NCBI RefSeq assembly: GCF_029784155.1
Contig: NC_073692.1
Span: forward strand, 277,055,913 to 277,119,912
Reading direction: 5' to 3'
DNA length: 64,000 bases
Origin: Uranotaenia lowii
Taxonomy: Eukaryota > Arthropoda > Insecta > Diptera > Culicidae
Position numbers and translations under genes: made by a program
Shown here: in pieces, positions 1-11,166 of the stretch
Numbering within the stretch: the stretch's first letter is position 1
How the letters are laid out: each line of letters opens with the position of its first letter
Notes under the pieces: model-generated
The model's database searches: none
What the model saw: the letters and a program-made list of their open reading frames with translations, nothing else
What the model was told of the DNA's origin: nothing

Positions 1-400
1 GATAAACTTTACCTTGCTACGAGGTAAAAGTTACTTTTGGTGTTTTGTGATCTTTTTTGGTGTTTACTTTTTTGCCAAGAACATTTTACTTTTTTACTCA
101 GCTCTAATGAGTAAATTTCACCTTGCTACGAGTAGAAAGTTTCCTTTTGTGTTAACCATTTTTCTAAGTGAATTGTACCTCTTTTTAAGTTCGATTCAGA
201 TAAACTTTACCTCGCTACGAGTTGAGTTTCACCTCGAAGAGGTAGAAATTATCTTATTGGTTTTCATGAGTTCACATTGCTATTTCGGTGAATTTTTCCT
301 TTTTGTTATTTTCCGTGACAAAAAAGCATGTTCAGACTTGTATACTTTGAAGAAAAATAAGATTTATTTGTGTTATTTTTCCCGAGAAAGCGAATGAAGG
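1..400. repeat. Degenerate short direct repeats
   Basis: The phrase ACCT(T/C)GCTACGAG occurs at 11, 120 and 209, each followed by a related pyrimidine-rich stretch. The spacing is uneven (about 109 and 89 bases). A 127-codon frame runs across it, but its composition is that of the T-rich repeat and it matches no family I recognise. I read it as a decayed tandem repeat, not a gene. Confidence 0.35.
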
Positions 401-490
401 CTGTTGATGTCACCATTTGCTTCTGAAAATGGGGTAATGGCTGTTTTTATGCAAAAACTTTGACTGTGGCCATATCACCTACAGCCGTGC

Positions 491-790
491 ATGAAGCTAA
501 AAAACGATTCGGCCTATAAGCAGGTAGTGACTCCAAATCGCAACGATAAGCAAAACCTTACAAAAACAAGATCTCGGAAGCTGTATACGATATTGTTGAC
601 AAAGTTTGATTGCGTGGTAATGGACGACGAAACCTACGCCAAGGCAAACTTCAAACAGCGTCTTGGACAAGATTATTATATAGCATCTGGAAGGGAAAAA
701 TTGCAGGCATTTTCAAGTACCTACACCAAAAATTCAGCCTCAATGCTAATCGTGTGTAATCAATTACATAGCATCATTGGCAGAAAATAA
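491..790 (+). pseudogene. ITmDD37E-like mariner transposase fragment (N-terminal to first catalytic D)
   Basis: Cut-and-paste transposase remnant of the Tc1/mariner superfamily. The frame reads TPNRNDKQN, then RSRKLY, then KFDCVVMDDETYAKANFKQ and GQDYYIASGR. The block FDCVVMDDETY carries the first acidic residue of the catalytic triad and is the typical wording of mosquito ITmDD37E transposases. Homology stops near base 725; the helix-turn-helix part is missing on the left and the second and third catalytic residues on the right. A fragment of the same family carrying those later motifs lies at 9590-9893, in the same orientation, so both may derive from one copy pulled apart by later insertions. 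Not functional. Confidence 0.7.
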
Positions 791-1083
791 CGCAACCGGT
801 GATGATTCGATTTGCGTCTATCGATATTAACCTCCTAGCGCAACCCGATTGCATATGTCTGAAAGAAACAAAAAAAAATCGTTTTCACGTCCCTCCTTAT
901 CGCATCACAAGACGAAGAAGGATGAAAAAAAAATATCGGGCAGCAACAGGCAGCCGGCAAACTGGGCACTGTGCGTATGTATGTAGCAAAAGCAAAAAAA
1001 AAAAAACATTCCCTTAATTCAATCTACCGGCAAACAACCACCGGCCAACCTGACCTGCTATAGCAGCTGTGCGTGTGTATGTA
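791..1083. other. No gene seen; A-rich spacer
   Basis: Contains two A-runs (about 870 and 993) and no recognisable motif. The frames here are short and have no family resemblance. Confidence 0.4.
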
Positions 1084-1804
1084 CACAGCAAATTTTTTAT
1101 TGCTGGAAACCAGCAAAATGTTGCTGGTTTTTTGTACCGCTGGTTTTCCAACAAAATTTCCAGCAAAATGAATTGCTGGAAACGATCAGCAAACTCAATT
1201 GCTGGAAAACCAGCAATCTGAAAAATGTGCCTTTTCAAACCTACAAATGTTTGGTTCAAATTGATTTGTTTTTATTGCTTTATTTTTCCCCTTAAATAAG
1301 GAATATCTGCATTGTTTTGTTTCATTTAATTATTTTATTTATTCCAAACTATAGTTAGGGCACACATTTTTTTTTTCTAATTTACATGGTTTTCAGCGGC
1401 TGCAAATTCTATAATCGATAAATTTTTGCCTTGGCCCACGAGCAGCTGCATTTGGTCATTCTCGGGTCATTATTACGAATTGATTATTCTGAAAAATATG
1501 AAAAATTTGTCAGTCGTATTGTAAATTTAAAGCAAAAGGATCTACTCACAGATTAGTTCGCCTTAACATGCCGACTTTTTCATAAGAAATCACCGAACTG
1601 TATCGGTCACATTTTAACGATCATATGAAAATAACAAATTGGGGAATTTGACAGATCGATTGCTGATTTTCCAGCAATTCGGATCGTTTGCTGGAAAAAC
1701 CAGCAAAATAAATAATGTTAGCTGGTTTCCAGCAAAAATTTGGATTGCTGTACATTTCCAGCAAAAAAAAAAATTGCTGGAAATCGAGGCAAAAATTTAC
1801 TGTG
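1084..1804. mobile_element. TIR element with TTGCTGG palindromes, TA duplication
   Basis: The ends are inverted: CACAGCAAATTTTT at 1084 and AAAAATTTACTGTG at the right. TA flanks both sides (1082-1083, 1805-1806). Both subterminal regions are packed with the palindromic word TTGCTGGAAA..CCAGCAA in both orientations (1098-1220 and 1660-1785). The centre, on the minus strand, has a donor, a 61 bp intron and an AATAAA signal (separate entry). At 721 bp it is too small for a transposase, so it is non-autonomous. The TA duplication suggests a Tc1/mariner-like mobiliser, but the subterminal palindromes are unusual for that group. Confidence 0.75.
1335..1610 (-). pseudogene. Spliced mini-gene remnant inside the 1084-1804 element
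   Basis: On the minus strand an exon ends at 1550 with donor GTGAGT. A 61 bp intron (1489-1549) closes with a T-rich tract and CAG. Exon 2 begins at 1488 and runs toward AATAAA signals near 1336-1343. The frame VISYEKVGMLRRTN precedes the donor; an exon 2 frame reads NNQFVIMTRE, then a TGA, then PNAAARGPRQKFID. Splice sites and poly(A) signal are as expected for a small insect gene, but the reading frame is broken or the phases do not join. I do not recognise the protein. Seen: splice signals. Inferred: a decayed gene carried by the element. Confidence 0.45.
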
Positions 1805-1806
1805 TA

Positions 1807-2862
1807 AGGTAGGCAGTAAGCAAAGCACAGTTCTCATTCAATAGGTTTCCCATTTCCTTCACTCCCGTTCCCTTTTCCGTTTCCTTCACAAGACAAAGGA
1901 CTACCTTGAATGGAGGCCAAACGCCAAGAAGCCACCTTTGTACGTTTTTTTAGATTGTTCGGTGGCAGAAAGCTTACACGTTCGTTTTTTTATAACCATT
2001 TTTGAGTTTTTTCAACCGTTGTTTGGTTTTTTTTCTGTGAACATCAAAATTGTTGTTTTTTAGCCAAATTGTCGTTTTTTAACCATAGCCAATCGTTCTG
2101 CAGAAAATTTGCAAAATGGTTAAAAATTCAGCATTTTAATGACTGAAAAACTATCCTTGTTATTTTTTTCTTCGTAAATTTTATAGCGCGTCAGTTGTTT
2201 CGGCTTAGGATTTCCTGCTTTTTTACGGTATCGGCAAGTTTATAACAAGGAATAGTAAAATATGAGCAGCCGGCTCCAATGAAACAATTGTATTGTAAGC
2301 ATCGATGTGGTGAAAGGTTAATCTTAATAAAGTTGGTATCTGATTGTATTTAGATCAAGTGATCCGGTTCCGAGTTCTCGCCATGGAAGAAAATAGAATG
2401 GGCAATCCTCCTCCGCGACTTGGAAACTGGAAACAGAAATCAAGAAAGCATAGCTGCCTTAAAAATCAGACCCGAAAACGAGAATTGTCGACCCGGATAC
2501 AGGATAACAATTTCAAGGTATTTCCAAAGGTATGTTTTTTAGTTTAAAAAATGAATCTAGTTGGGCTTCTCCGGGAGAGCTATAGGAGTGTTCTTCCGGA
2601 AAAAGCCCCCCACTAAAACGATTGAATTTGTGGTTGGTCTAAGGGACAGTTGAAATAGTTCGTACGAATCTGACCACGGAAGTTCCGATTGTCCTGAGAC
2701 AATGCAGAGATAAGTTTCTGATCCAAATAAAATTTGATTTATTTCTTCTAATTTAAGCAACGATGCAAATTTCAGCAAAGTCTCATTAAATGGTATTTAG
2801 CACAGTTGATTGAAGAGTCATTACGGAAAACCGATGTTCAATCCAAATTAAGCTGGTTTGTC
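1807..2862. other. No gene seen; AT-rich spacer
   Basis: Poly-T-rich sequence with several GTTTTTTA words around 1945-2085. A 67-codon frame at 2344-2547 has no family resemblance. Nothing else supported. Confidence 0.4.
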
Positions 2863-2883
2863 TACTCTTGGTTCAACTTTGAT

Positions 2884-3658
2884 TGTATGTATGTATGTAT
2901 GTATGTTTGACCCACCAGTGGCTGATAGGTCTTTTGACCCAAGGCGGTACGGGAAGTCTCGATCGCACATTCAAATATTGTTCATGCTTAACTCATCAAC
3001 AATATTTGCAGCACAACCAAGGGGTCCGTTACCACTGGCTTGGGACAGGTTTCAATCATCTCACTACCTTCCAACTGGTCGAAACAAATGAAGAATTCTG
3101 AAAAGGTTCCAAAGTAACCTACTCATTATTCTAAATTTGTCGAGATACTCCGGCTGGCTTGAACCCACAATCCATTGTATATCAGTCTTCCGATCGTTTG
3201 ATGCCCTGTCCTACCCCCCTCTATTCCCCATAAATAGAGTTAAGCTATTTTGAATATGAAATGACAAAAAAGTTACCATTTTTTTTTCTTATTTTTACAT
3301 CTTACCTTTAAACAGCTGTAATTCCCTCATTTCTTCGTACTTATCTCCCAATTTTGACTTAATTTTACGCAATGCATTTTATGCACCAAAAAGCAACGAG
3401 AGACTTATGATTTGATGTTAAACGATATTAATTATCTTTTCTTTTATAAACTTAGAAATTAAACAAAAATTTTCTTGAAACAAATATCAAAAGTTGCAGA
3501 TTTTTATATATCCATTATTTTTCTTCAATGGATCATGGAACCAATATATTTAATCTCTAGCACAAATTTTTGGTATCACGTTAATAAACGAAACTTATCG
3601 CACAACAGAATTAAACTTTTAAAGTGATGAAAATTTTAACTACAAAAACTATCAGATT
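2884..3658 (-). mobile_element. 5'-truncated non-LTR (or SINE) insertion with (CATA)n tail
   Basis: A 21-base direct repeat beginning TACTCTTGGTTCAAC lies at 2863-2883 and again at 3659-3679, and is read as the target duplication. Next to the left copy is (TATG)n, so on the minus strand the insert ends in (CATA)n, preceded by ATCAGCCACTGGTGGGTCAAA. The same type of tail closes the insertion at 5565-6755. No reverse transcriptase is left in the 775 bp. The long duplication and simple tail support target-primed reverse transcription; the family is not identified. Confidence 0.7.
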
Positions 3659-3679
3659 TACTCTTGGTTCAACTTTGAT

Positions 3680-4075
3680 GGTGCTCATAAACTCATCATG
3701 AGATTCGCCGGAACGTGGGAGGACTACAAAAAAAAAAAAAATTCGGGGTTTCGTAGTGAAGCGACGCACGACATTGCCGTGCCGGATTTGGTTACAGGAG
3801 TTGTTGATTGCCCTGGGCCGACGCTCCACTTATTCTGACGGCACTGTCGATGTAGTTGCTCCCAAGCCGTCGATGATGGAGTGGCCATCTGTGCCACGAT
3901 CGCCGCTTCTCTTCTCCGTCTGGATGCGGAGCAAAAAGCCCCGAATCTTCCTCACACGGGTGCAGACCCGCAGGCCTAAATCGTCCGCACTCACGACCGA
4001 GCACCACGCTTTCCTCCAATCCGGCAAAAACTGACTCACCCGCGGAAATATCGATGACAGGACCCGTTTTTTTTT
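3680..4075 (-). other. GC-rich block with open frames, unassigned
   Basis: The base composition jumps above the neighbours between about 3690 and 4060. Open frames exist on both strands: minus 3792-4019 (75 codons, starting MEESVVLGRECG) and plus 3756-4034 (92 codons). GGGTGAGTCAG near 4030-4040 on the minus strand could be a splice donor. I recognise neither product. It may be a fragment of a gag-like or untranslated region of an LTR element, or a captured exon. Confidence 0.3.
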
Positions 4076-4453
4076 CTTTCTTTTTTCCAGTGTTTTGTTA
4101 ACTGTGGGCTATCGGGTTTTTTTTTAAAAATAAGTTCGATACAGTGGGCCAAATCTGGTCGAACAATTTCACTCTTGGTTTATTTTTGATCAGTGTTGGG
4201 TTTTTTTTAACTGTATTTTTGCTCAAATCACACCATCGAAAAGGTTCCAAAAATCAACTGTATCACTTTTCCCAAAAAATTGTTATTTTTCAAGCATTAT
4301 CCATATTTGAGAGCACGGTTGAAAAATAACCTCAGAAAACTAACCGCTGAAAACTCATAAAACGACTTGATCCACAAAACTGCCATTATGGTTATTTTTC
4401 AAACATTAATGGTTGAAAGTGGCCCAGCGTGTATGACAATATCCCTCGTCCTA
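4076..4453. other. No gene seen; T-rich spacer
   Basis: Runs of T and A with no motif. It ends at the TA target of the next element (4452-4453). Confidence 0.35.
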
Positions 4454-4754
4454 CACGCTAACTTTTGGTTACCCCTTAACGAATACTTTTTTTTTTCAAT
4501 AAGACTGGGAGAACTCGTTTTCTCGGATAGAACCCCTCTACCCTTTAAGGGGTACTAAGCTTAATAACGCCTATAACGGGTTAAAATTACCCCTTATTCC
4601 AAACGCTTGCGCGTGGTGCAGGGGCGGTCCTAGAGTTGGCTCTTGGGGGGGGTGATTTTCCAGTTTTCAAAAATCAGTCAACATAAAGGAACGTTAATAT
4701 CTGGTGAAAAAAAACAATAATTTTAGTGAGCGAAAGGGGAAGGGATGGGTTGCC

Positions 4755-4780
4755 GGGGGGGGTGGGGGGGGGGGGGGGGG
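4755..4780 (+). repeat. G-rich tract
   Basis: Near-pure G run broken by single T residues, just inside the hAT left end. A matching G run followed by a C run lies at about 8712-8747 near the right end. Quadruplex formation is possible; length polymorphism is likely. Confidence 0.7.
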
Positions 4781-5458
4781 TTGTGGGTTTTCTTTTATAA
4801 AACAACCAGCAAATCTATAATAACCACTGCGAAAAAATGTTGATATTTTTTTTATTTGTAGGTACATCAGGTATTTTAGAATTATCCCTTTAAGAGCTCT
4901 TTCAAGAATTTGTCGTTATAATTTATAAATGTAATTTTTTCAATGAAAATATTACACACGTTGTTGAGAAATGAACACGTAGAAAAAACTCAAGTTATCT
5001 TTGTTTTTTCCCTGAGCTTATTAGCATAATATTAGCACTCTGGTATTTAATAATTTATCGGAAGTATTTTACTTTTCACCGATAAGCCCGATAAACAAAT
5101 TAACAAACATAACTAACGGGCATTGAATTCTTCAATGGGGTATTTTACTGAATCGTAATTTGGAAATTGAGTATTATAATTTTCAAATTTCAATATATAA
5201 AATTAACACTTTAAATATAAATTTGTTAAAAAAAACCGATTATCAAAATCAGTTTCTAAATTCTGGAACCGAATTTTATTTGATTTGCTCTTGAATTTAA
5301 AGTTTTCATTCAAAATTTTCAATTTTAATTGTATTACACCAAATAAATTACATTGAAAAGTGATCAATTTTTGTTCACTTTCACATAATTACCAATTTTT
5401 TAAATAATTTTGAATTATAAAGAAAATTATGAAATGAAGGGTTAATTCTGAATGTTAT

Positions 5459-6822
5459 CCCTTCGTTTCATTAAGTAACAAATTTGCAACAATTTATGTA
5501 TGGAAAAGTGAAAAATCGTAATTTATTTTAAATTTTTTTCTTGATGTCATAATTTCCAACTGTACAGTTCGCGAACGGCACTGAAGGTGCTAGGGCGTGT
5601 TTTCGTCTCCCTGTTGCGTTTAGTTTTTGTCGCGTTGCCGTGTTCCCGATTAATAATTGGCGTATAACATCATTATCGAAAAAATAGTGAAATAGTACAA
5701 AGATAGAAAGTCCTTGTTAATTTCTGGCACTAAAAGTGAAACAAGTGAATTTTATTTGAAAGAATAAATACGGAGGAACGGCGAGTATTGCAGTGAATAG
5801 GCCGGGGGAGGTTGCGATTGTGATTTTGCTGTCTAAGGAAAAAAATTAAGATTTCGACGGGAACGATGGATAGTGTTGATAATTTGAGACAATCTGGTGT
5901 TTCAGAAAGTCTGAATTGGCTGTTGATTGGTAGCATTTATCGAAGAACAAATGGCTGCCATATTGGTGCAAATTTTGTTAGTTGTGTTTGTGTAAGGTTG
6001 CGCTGCATGTGCGGATGGAGCGAAGAATGAGACGCCGAGTGAGAGAAAATCTTTCTCCCTCTCAGATGTGTGCGTGAAATAGTTGGGTGGGAGTCGAGAT
6101 AACAGAGAACAGGTTCATCCGGTTCATCTACTGGCATGGTATGGAATTGATGGATGGTGTGTGGCGAGAAGTAAGAGAAATTAATGGCGGGATAGATGCT
6201 CGAGCGCTCTGGAGAAGGTAACTGGCGGCTGGTCTGGAATTGGGAACGAACAGAGGTGGCGCACGGAGGATTGGTGAGATCGTTTCATTTTATCTGTTGT
6301 TTTGTTCATAATTTTTCCTAATGTTTGAAATCGTATTCATAAGAAGGGATTTGGTTTAAACTTCGGAAAGTTTACAATTGTGACTCTCAATTTCTGATTA
6401 TATGTTTTAATAATATTATCTTTCAGATTTGTATCCTTTTTTCAATAAAGAATATATTTTTCCTTAATATTATATAACTGTATATACATTTATCTGATAT
6501 ATTTTGTAATTTTCCTTACTGCCATGTTTTATTATTATACCATTTGGTATTTTTAGAAGGAATGCATCTGGGGATAACCCAAAGAAATAAATGCAAGCGG
6601 CACGGGTAGCCGGCCATTGTAGGTTTCTGAGTGTTGGATGCCTTCCTTCGACGAACCATCGGACCGTGGAAGCCCTAGAAGAAATTCGAAGGCCAAGCCA
6701 CACAGACATAGGCAGGACCTTGCTACCGATGGGGGAACCATACATACATACATACATGTCATAATTTCCAACTGTAAAAAATGATTTTTAAGGAAAAATA
6801 AAAAAAATCATGAAATGAAGGG
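5459..6822. mobile_element. TTAA MITE (CCCTTCGTTTCAT ends), copy 1, interrupted
   Basis: Left end CCCTTCGTTTCATTAAGTAAC; right end ATGAAATGAAGGG followed by TTAA. It is homologous over its length to the compact copy at 32768-32921, which lacks the 5565-6755 insertion and so acts as an empty-site control. TTAA duplication suggests piggyBac-type mobilisation. Just upstream (about 5400-5445) another GAAATGAAGGGTTAA end abuts it, probably a second, more decayed copy. Confidence 0.75.
5565..6755 (+). mobile_element. Non-LTR retro-insertion with 5' leader and (CATA)n tail
   Basis: The MITE sequence ATGTCATAATTTCC..CTGTA (5544-5564) is repeated at 6756-6776, a 19-21 bp target duplication. The insert starts CAGTTCGCGAACGG and a GC-richer leader follows (to about 6280); starts of this kind are usual for insect non-LTR elements with internal promoters. 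It ends GGGGGAACCATACATACATAC, the same kind of tail as at 2884. With only 1.19 kb and no reverse transcriptase it is probably an internally deleted copy that kept both ends, or a non-autonomous partner. Family not assigned. Confidence 0.75.
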
Positions 6823-8923
6823 TTAAGGGGTTTTTAGTGAACAGTCTCAATCATTTCCAATTGAAATAGCCAAGCTTTCAGATTAAGAATATCAAACCTT
6901 AAGCTAAATTTTTAATTAAAATTTCAATATTATTGTGTAGATGAGCTGAATGCAGTATCGGTGACATAATTGCTGTAGATCTAGAAATCCAGAAGTGTTT
7001 GTTTAAAATCACTAAAAGATCTTTTGACTGTTATGCATGATAGAATGCCTTGTTGTCGAAAAACTAGTGGAATGATAAGGGGATAGTTTTAATTCACAAG
7101 GGAAAAATTAAAACCGTGGCAAATTGATTTTGGAACATTTTGCGTCTCAAACTCGATTTTTGTCTGTTTTTTACCTTCTTATTTTCTGGCATTGAGCAAT
7201 TTTAAAACTTAGCAGTTCAGAGTAAAATCAATCAATGATAATTGATGAAGTAACTAACCTGAACAACAAAAAATATGCTGAATCTTTTCATTATCCTTTA
7301 TTCATTCAACCATGCAGGTCAGAGGGAAGAGTGCTAAAAAGTAACAAATTCCCGAAAAAAATCATACAGATTTAGTCTAGATAATCTTCGTATTTTACAA
7401 AATGGGGAAAGATACTTATTTCTATAATTTTTTCTCATGGTAAATTACTCACAGCCTTGATGAAAATTGATCATCAGGTTAATACCTTTTTTTCTCAATT
7501 TTTTTGATATTTTACACTTTTGCTTAAAAGTGCTCAAATTTCTGCAATGAGCCTTGTATTTTCAAAATTTATACCGGAAAAAGAGCTGATAAAATAATAC
7601 AAATTTGCATTTAGAGCTCCTAAATAAGTTGAAATCAGTTTTCACATTCTTTGCACTTCGGAAAATGTGAATTTTGTTTTCTTGTGTTATAGTTTTAAAC
7701 GCAGATTTTGGGTTCTAGAGATGAATTTGAATCTCTATCTCCAACACCAATTCCTGAAACAGCTGATATAAATACTTTTTTGTTCCTTTTTGGCACTAAA
7801 AACTCATAGGAAACGCAAAAGTCATAAAACGTAATCTCTTTCTTCGATTTATTGTTGCTGAAATCTCTTGAGAGGATTTTTTTTAAATTTAAACTCTTAC
7901 TATGAATATTTTATATTAGATTTCTGTTTGGCAGTACTTGTATTTTTTTTTTCACAGTCATTCATTATATGAATGTTTGATGTGATACATTTAAAACAGA
8001 ATTAAATAAAATCAGATCTAAAATTTAAATTTTTGTTTTTGAATTTCATAATATAGGTTATGAATTTTAAGCTTATAATTCATATTTGAATGGTGGATTA
8101 ATTGATGGTGAAAAAATCTCGCGAAAGGGAATCTTTACTGTGATTCAGAACCTGATTTTATATTTTGCAATTGAAGGCAATAAATGTATGATGAAAGCAA
8201 AACAAATATTTCAAATATTTCAGTGTTATAACCGTTTTCACCCCCCTATATGACATTTCCAAATTTTTCATTTCATTAAAATTCAAAACAAAATCAAGAA
8301 TTCAGAAGCTCTGAATTTGAAGCAAATACTAAAATTTGTTGCGATTTGCTCGTATTAATTGAGGCATATGAGGGAAATTAGTGACAATTTAAAAAAAAAA
8401 GTTGTCCCTACATTTTATTACTAGCAAATTCCAAATCAACACTCAACAATACACTTTTGTTGGGTAACTTATCAATAAAAGTTATTTGGTACAATTCAGT
8501 CCAGGGAATCCTAAGTTACAGCTGCTTGAGTTTGTTGGACCGACTTTTTTCAATATTGAGCCTTTTAAGTGATAAATTAACTTTTTTGTTGAATAAAAAC
8601 CCCCACGGAGTGGAAAATTTTTAAAATTGAAAGCACATCTACTAAGAAAAGTTCCAACTTTTTATAAAAATTCGAGCTTTTGCGGGTATTTTGTAACGGA
8701 TTTTTGCCGCTTGGGGGGGGTGATCACCCCGATCACCCCCCCCCCATAGGACCGCGCCTGGCGTGGTGGGAAAACGCTTGAGCTTTCAAAAATTTGTTTG
8801 CTTGATACAAATTAAAACAACAACATAAGTTTTCATTTTATATATTGAAATTGCAATATGATCTGCAATGAATTTTTGTACAATATTTTTTGCCTTTGTT
8901 CGTTTAAATTTAACAGAAGTTTT

Positions 8924-9250
8924 TCAGATTTTTTGTTGATAATTCATCTCAGGGCTCAATGAGGGATCCGGGACCGGTAATGTGACAAATCCAGTGCATT
9001 TAATGTCCCTGAAATAAAATTCAAATTAATATTCAATAATAATGAAAAAATCACATAACATACCATCCATTTTTCCATGCACAGCCATTTTCGTTTTGAA
9101 TTGAATCCTCCTGATTTCACTTTCTTTGGATTCATATGAAACTTCGCTCTGCTGATGCTATGACCTGAATGAAAATAATATTAGATTAATGTTTTTAATG
9201 CAATACAAATTTGTATCAATAATCTTACCAAAATCTTTCTGGAAAAACAG
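8924..9250 (-). pseudogene. Three-exon gene remnant inside the 4454-9443 element
   Basis: Minus strand: exon 1 ends at 9229 before GTAAGAT; intron 9165-9228 (64 bp) ends TTTTCATTCAG. Exon 2 is 9064-9164; donor GTATGT; intron 9009-9063 (55 bp) ends TTTTATTTCAG. Exon 3 runs from 9008 to a stop at 8924. One frame stays in phase across both junctions and reads RKIL|VIASAERSFI, a stop, IQRK, a second stop, then NQEDSIQNENGCAWKNG|WDIKC..FVTLPVPDPS...EMNYQQKI. Two in-frame TGA codons in exon 2 make it a pseudogene. Protein unknown to me. The perfect GT/AG sites and phase agreement argue against chance. Confidence 0.6.
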
Positions 9251-9589
9251 TTCGACAAACGCAAAAAATTATCAAATGACAATTGTCTTAAGTTCTGAGA
9301 TTACCCTTTTTGAAGCGTTCTTCACTTGATCGAAATAAGGGGTAATATTGACCCGATAAAATGATCCGTTATTTGACAGATCGTGGATGTTCTCAATAAC
9401 GGGTCAATTTTACGCCTTTAAGGGGTAGCCAAAAGTTAGCGTGTAGTGATCATGCATCATTTTGGTTGGGAGCTCGAGTCCTTATGCCAGTAGTGCTTTT
9501 TTAAACATATCACCTTTGGCACAGTGCACATTTCAGCACATTTTCGGCACAGCATTTGCTAAAGAGGCATTGGATTTTTGCAACCTCTT

Positions 9590-9893
9590 CTTTGGGTGTT
9601 TATTTAAACCATCGAAGTTTTCCAAGAAACAATTCGTTTGGCAAGCTATCTGCACCGGTGGCTTGAAAAGTGACAGTTGCAACCGGGACCGTCATCCAGG
9701 AAATTATCGTGAAAAGGTGTCTTCAAAAATATTTTCTGCCTTTCCTGAAGAAACATGACTGCTGGCCGTTTTGGCCGGATTTGGCATTCTGCCATTATGG
9801 AAAAAAGGGCACTGACAACATTCAAGTTGCGTTTAAATAAAAGGAACCTTTCCAAAACACCAGAACTTCGCCCAATCGAAAAAATATAGGGCA
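9590..9893 (+). pseudogene. ITmDD37E-like mariner transposase fragment (C-terminal half)
   Basis: KFSKKQFVWQAIC is encoded at 9615-9653. FWPDLAFCHYGK is at 9769-9804 (second catalytic D at 9778) and TPELRPIEK at about 9856-9882 (third catalytic residue, the E of PIEK). They lie in different frames, with indels between them. The D-to-E distance is 33 codons instead of the usual 38, so about five codons are lost. Homology ends abruptly at 9893 where a Helitron-like element starts; just beyond its far end (13018) the sequence TTAATTAAAAGA could continue the LIKR-like segment that normally follows. Non-functional. Confidence 0.75.
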
Positions 9894-11166
9894 CTAGCTG
9901 ATCCCGTACGAACTTCGTTTCGCTTTAAATCATTGGTACGTAAAAATGAGTTAAGAAAATGAATTAGAAACATTCTTTCGACAATTTTGGGGGAAAAATT
10001 CAACAGTGTTTAAATTTGCTACTATTACTATTACTATTACTATTACTTGAAATTCAAATTAAACGGTTGATTGGCTTTTTTATTAAAATTTATGTGAGAG
10101 TGTTTTCTTCTCGATCGGTTGCAAAATCTAGACATTATGGTAGAAACATGTACTATTTCTTTATGTGCACGACTCTTTTGCTTGACCTTCACACTTAAAT
10201 TGGTATCAATTAACTGCCTCCAACAAAATTATTGCACAAAACACTGAACTTTCAATGAAACCCTCTTTTTCTGTCCCATGGCCCGAAATTCGATAATTGA
10301 AACCAACTTTACGTTCCTCAAAACTCCTTTGTGCCATTTTTTCTTTTCAAATTATGTATAAAATAACGTCAGGAACCTGAAAACAGTGAACAGTGAATAT
10401 AGACGCCCTTTTCGCCGACCCTTGACACGGAACATGCTACCTGGAGTCAATTGCTCATAGTTTATAACCCTCATCTGAACATTTTCATCTCAATCCGATG
10501 CATGATCACGACAATATCGCGAAAACAGTGAGCAACTGACATGGACGGCCTTTTTTTGACCACGATTCAAAACTTGATACCTGAAATCAATTACCTTTTC
10601 TGTTAAACTCCCTTGTGTCAATTTTCATTACAATTCTATGCTCAATCAAGAGAATATCGTAAAAACAGTAAACAGATGAAAATCGCAAAAAAATACATTA
10701 ATCAGTGAATATGGACGACCCCTTTGGCCGACCCCCGACCCTAAATTTGATAACTGTAATCGATTGTTCGTCCCTCAAAACAGTCATGTGCTAATTTTCA
10801 TCACAATACGAACTATAATAACGCCAATATCGCAAAAACATTAATCAGTGGATATGGACGACCCCTTTGGCCGGCCCTTGACCCTAAAATTAATAACTGT
10901 AATCGATTGTTCGTCTCTCAAAACACTCATGTGCAAATTTTCATCACAATCCGGTGTATAATAACGCCAATATCGCAAAAACATTAATCAGTGAATATGG
11001 ACGACCCCTTTGGCCGACTCTTGACCCTAAATTTGATAACTGTAATCGATTTCTCGTCTCTCAAAACACTCATGTGCAAATTTTCATCACAATCCGGTGT
11101 ACAATAACGCCAATATCGTGAAAACATTGAACAGTGAATATGGACGACCCCTTTGGACGACCCCTG

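Larger units (their letters stand above)
4619..8760. mobile_element. hAT-type element with 8 bp duplication GCGTGGTG
   Basis: Starts CAGGGGCGGTCCTA and ends with the inverted match TAGGACCGCGCCTG. The 8 bp word GCGTGGTG occurs at 4611-4618 and 8761-8768. CAG at the terminus and an 8 bp duplication are hallmarks of the hAT superfamily. The ends also carry G/C runs (GGGGGGGGTGATCACC near 8713) that could form a hairpin or quadruplex. I could not find an RNase-H-type or BED transposase in 4.1 kb, so it is non-autonomous or heavily decayed. It contains the TTAA MITE at 5459-6822. Confidence 0.85.
4454..9443. mobile_element. TIR element (CACGCTAACTTTTGG ends), TA duplication, host of three nested insertions
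   Basis: Left end CACGCTAACTTTTGGTTACC at 4454; the right end at 9443 is its inverted match, with TA on both sides (4452-4453, 9444-9445). Subterminal copies of ACCCCTTA/TAAGGGGT and AACGGGT lie in both orientations near each end. After removal of the hAT at 4619-8760 (plus one 8 bp duplication) the element is about 840 bp. The inner right part holds a three-exon gene remnant on the minus strand (8924-9250). The design matches 1084-1804 and 20218-20930: CAC...GTG ends, subterminal palindromes, spliced remnant. Confidence 0.75.

Noticed and set aside
14..397. 127-codon frame starting MLRGKSYFWCF
   Set aside because: Phe/Leu-rich translation of T-rich degenerate repeats; no family resemblance.
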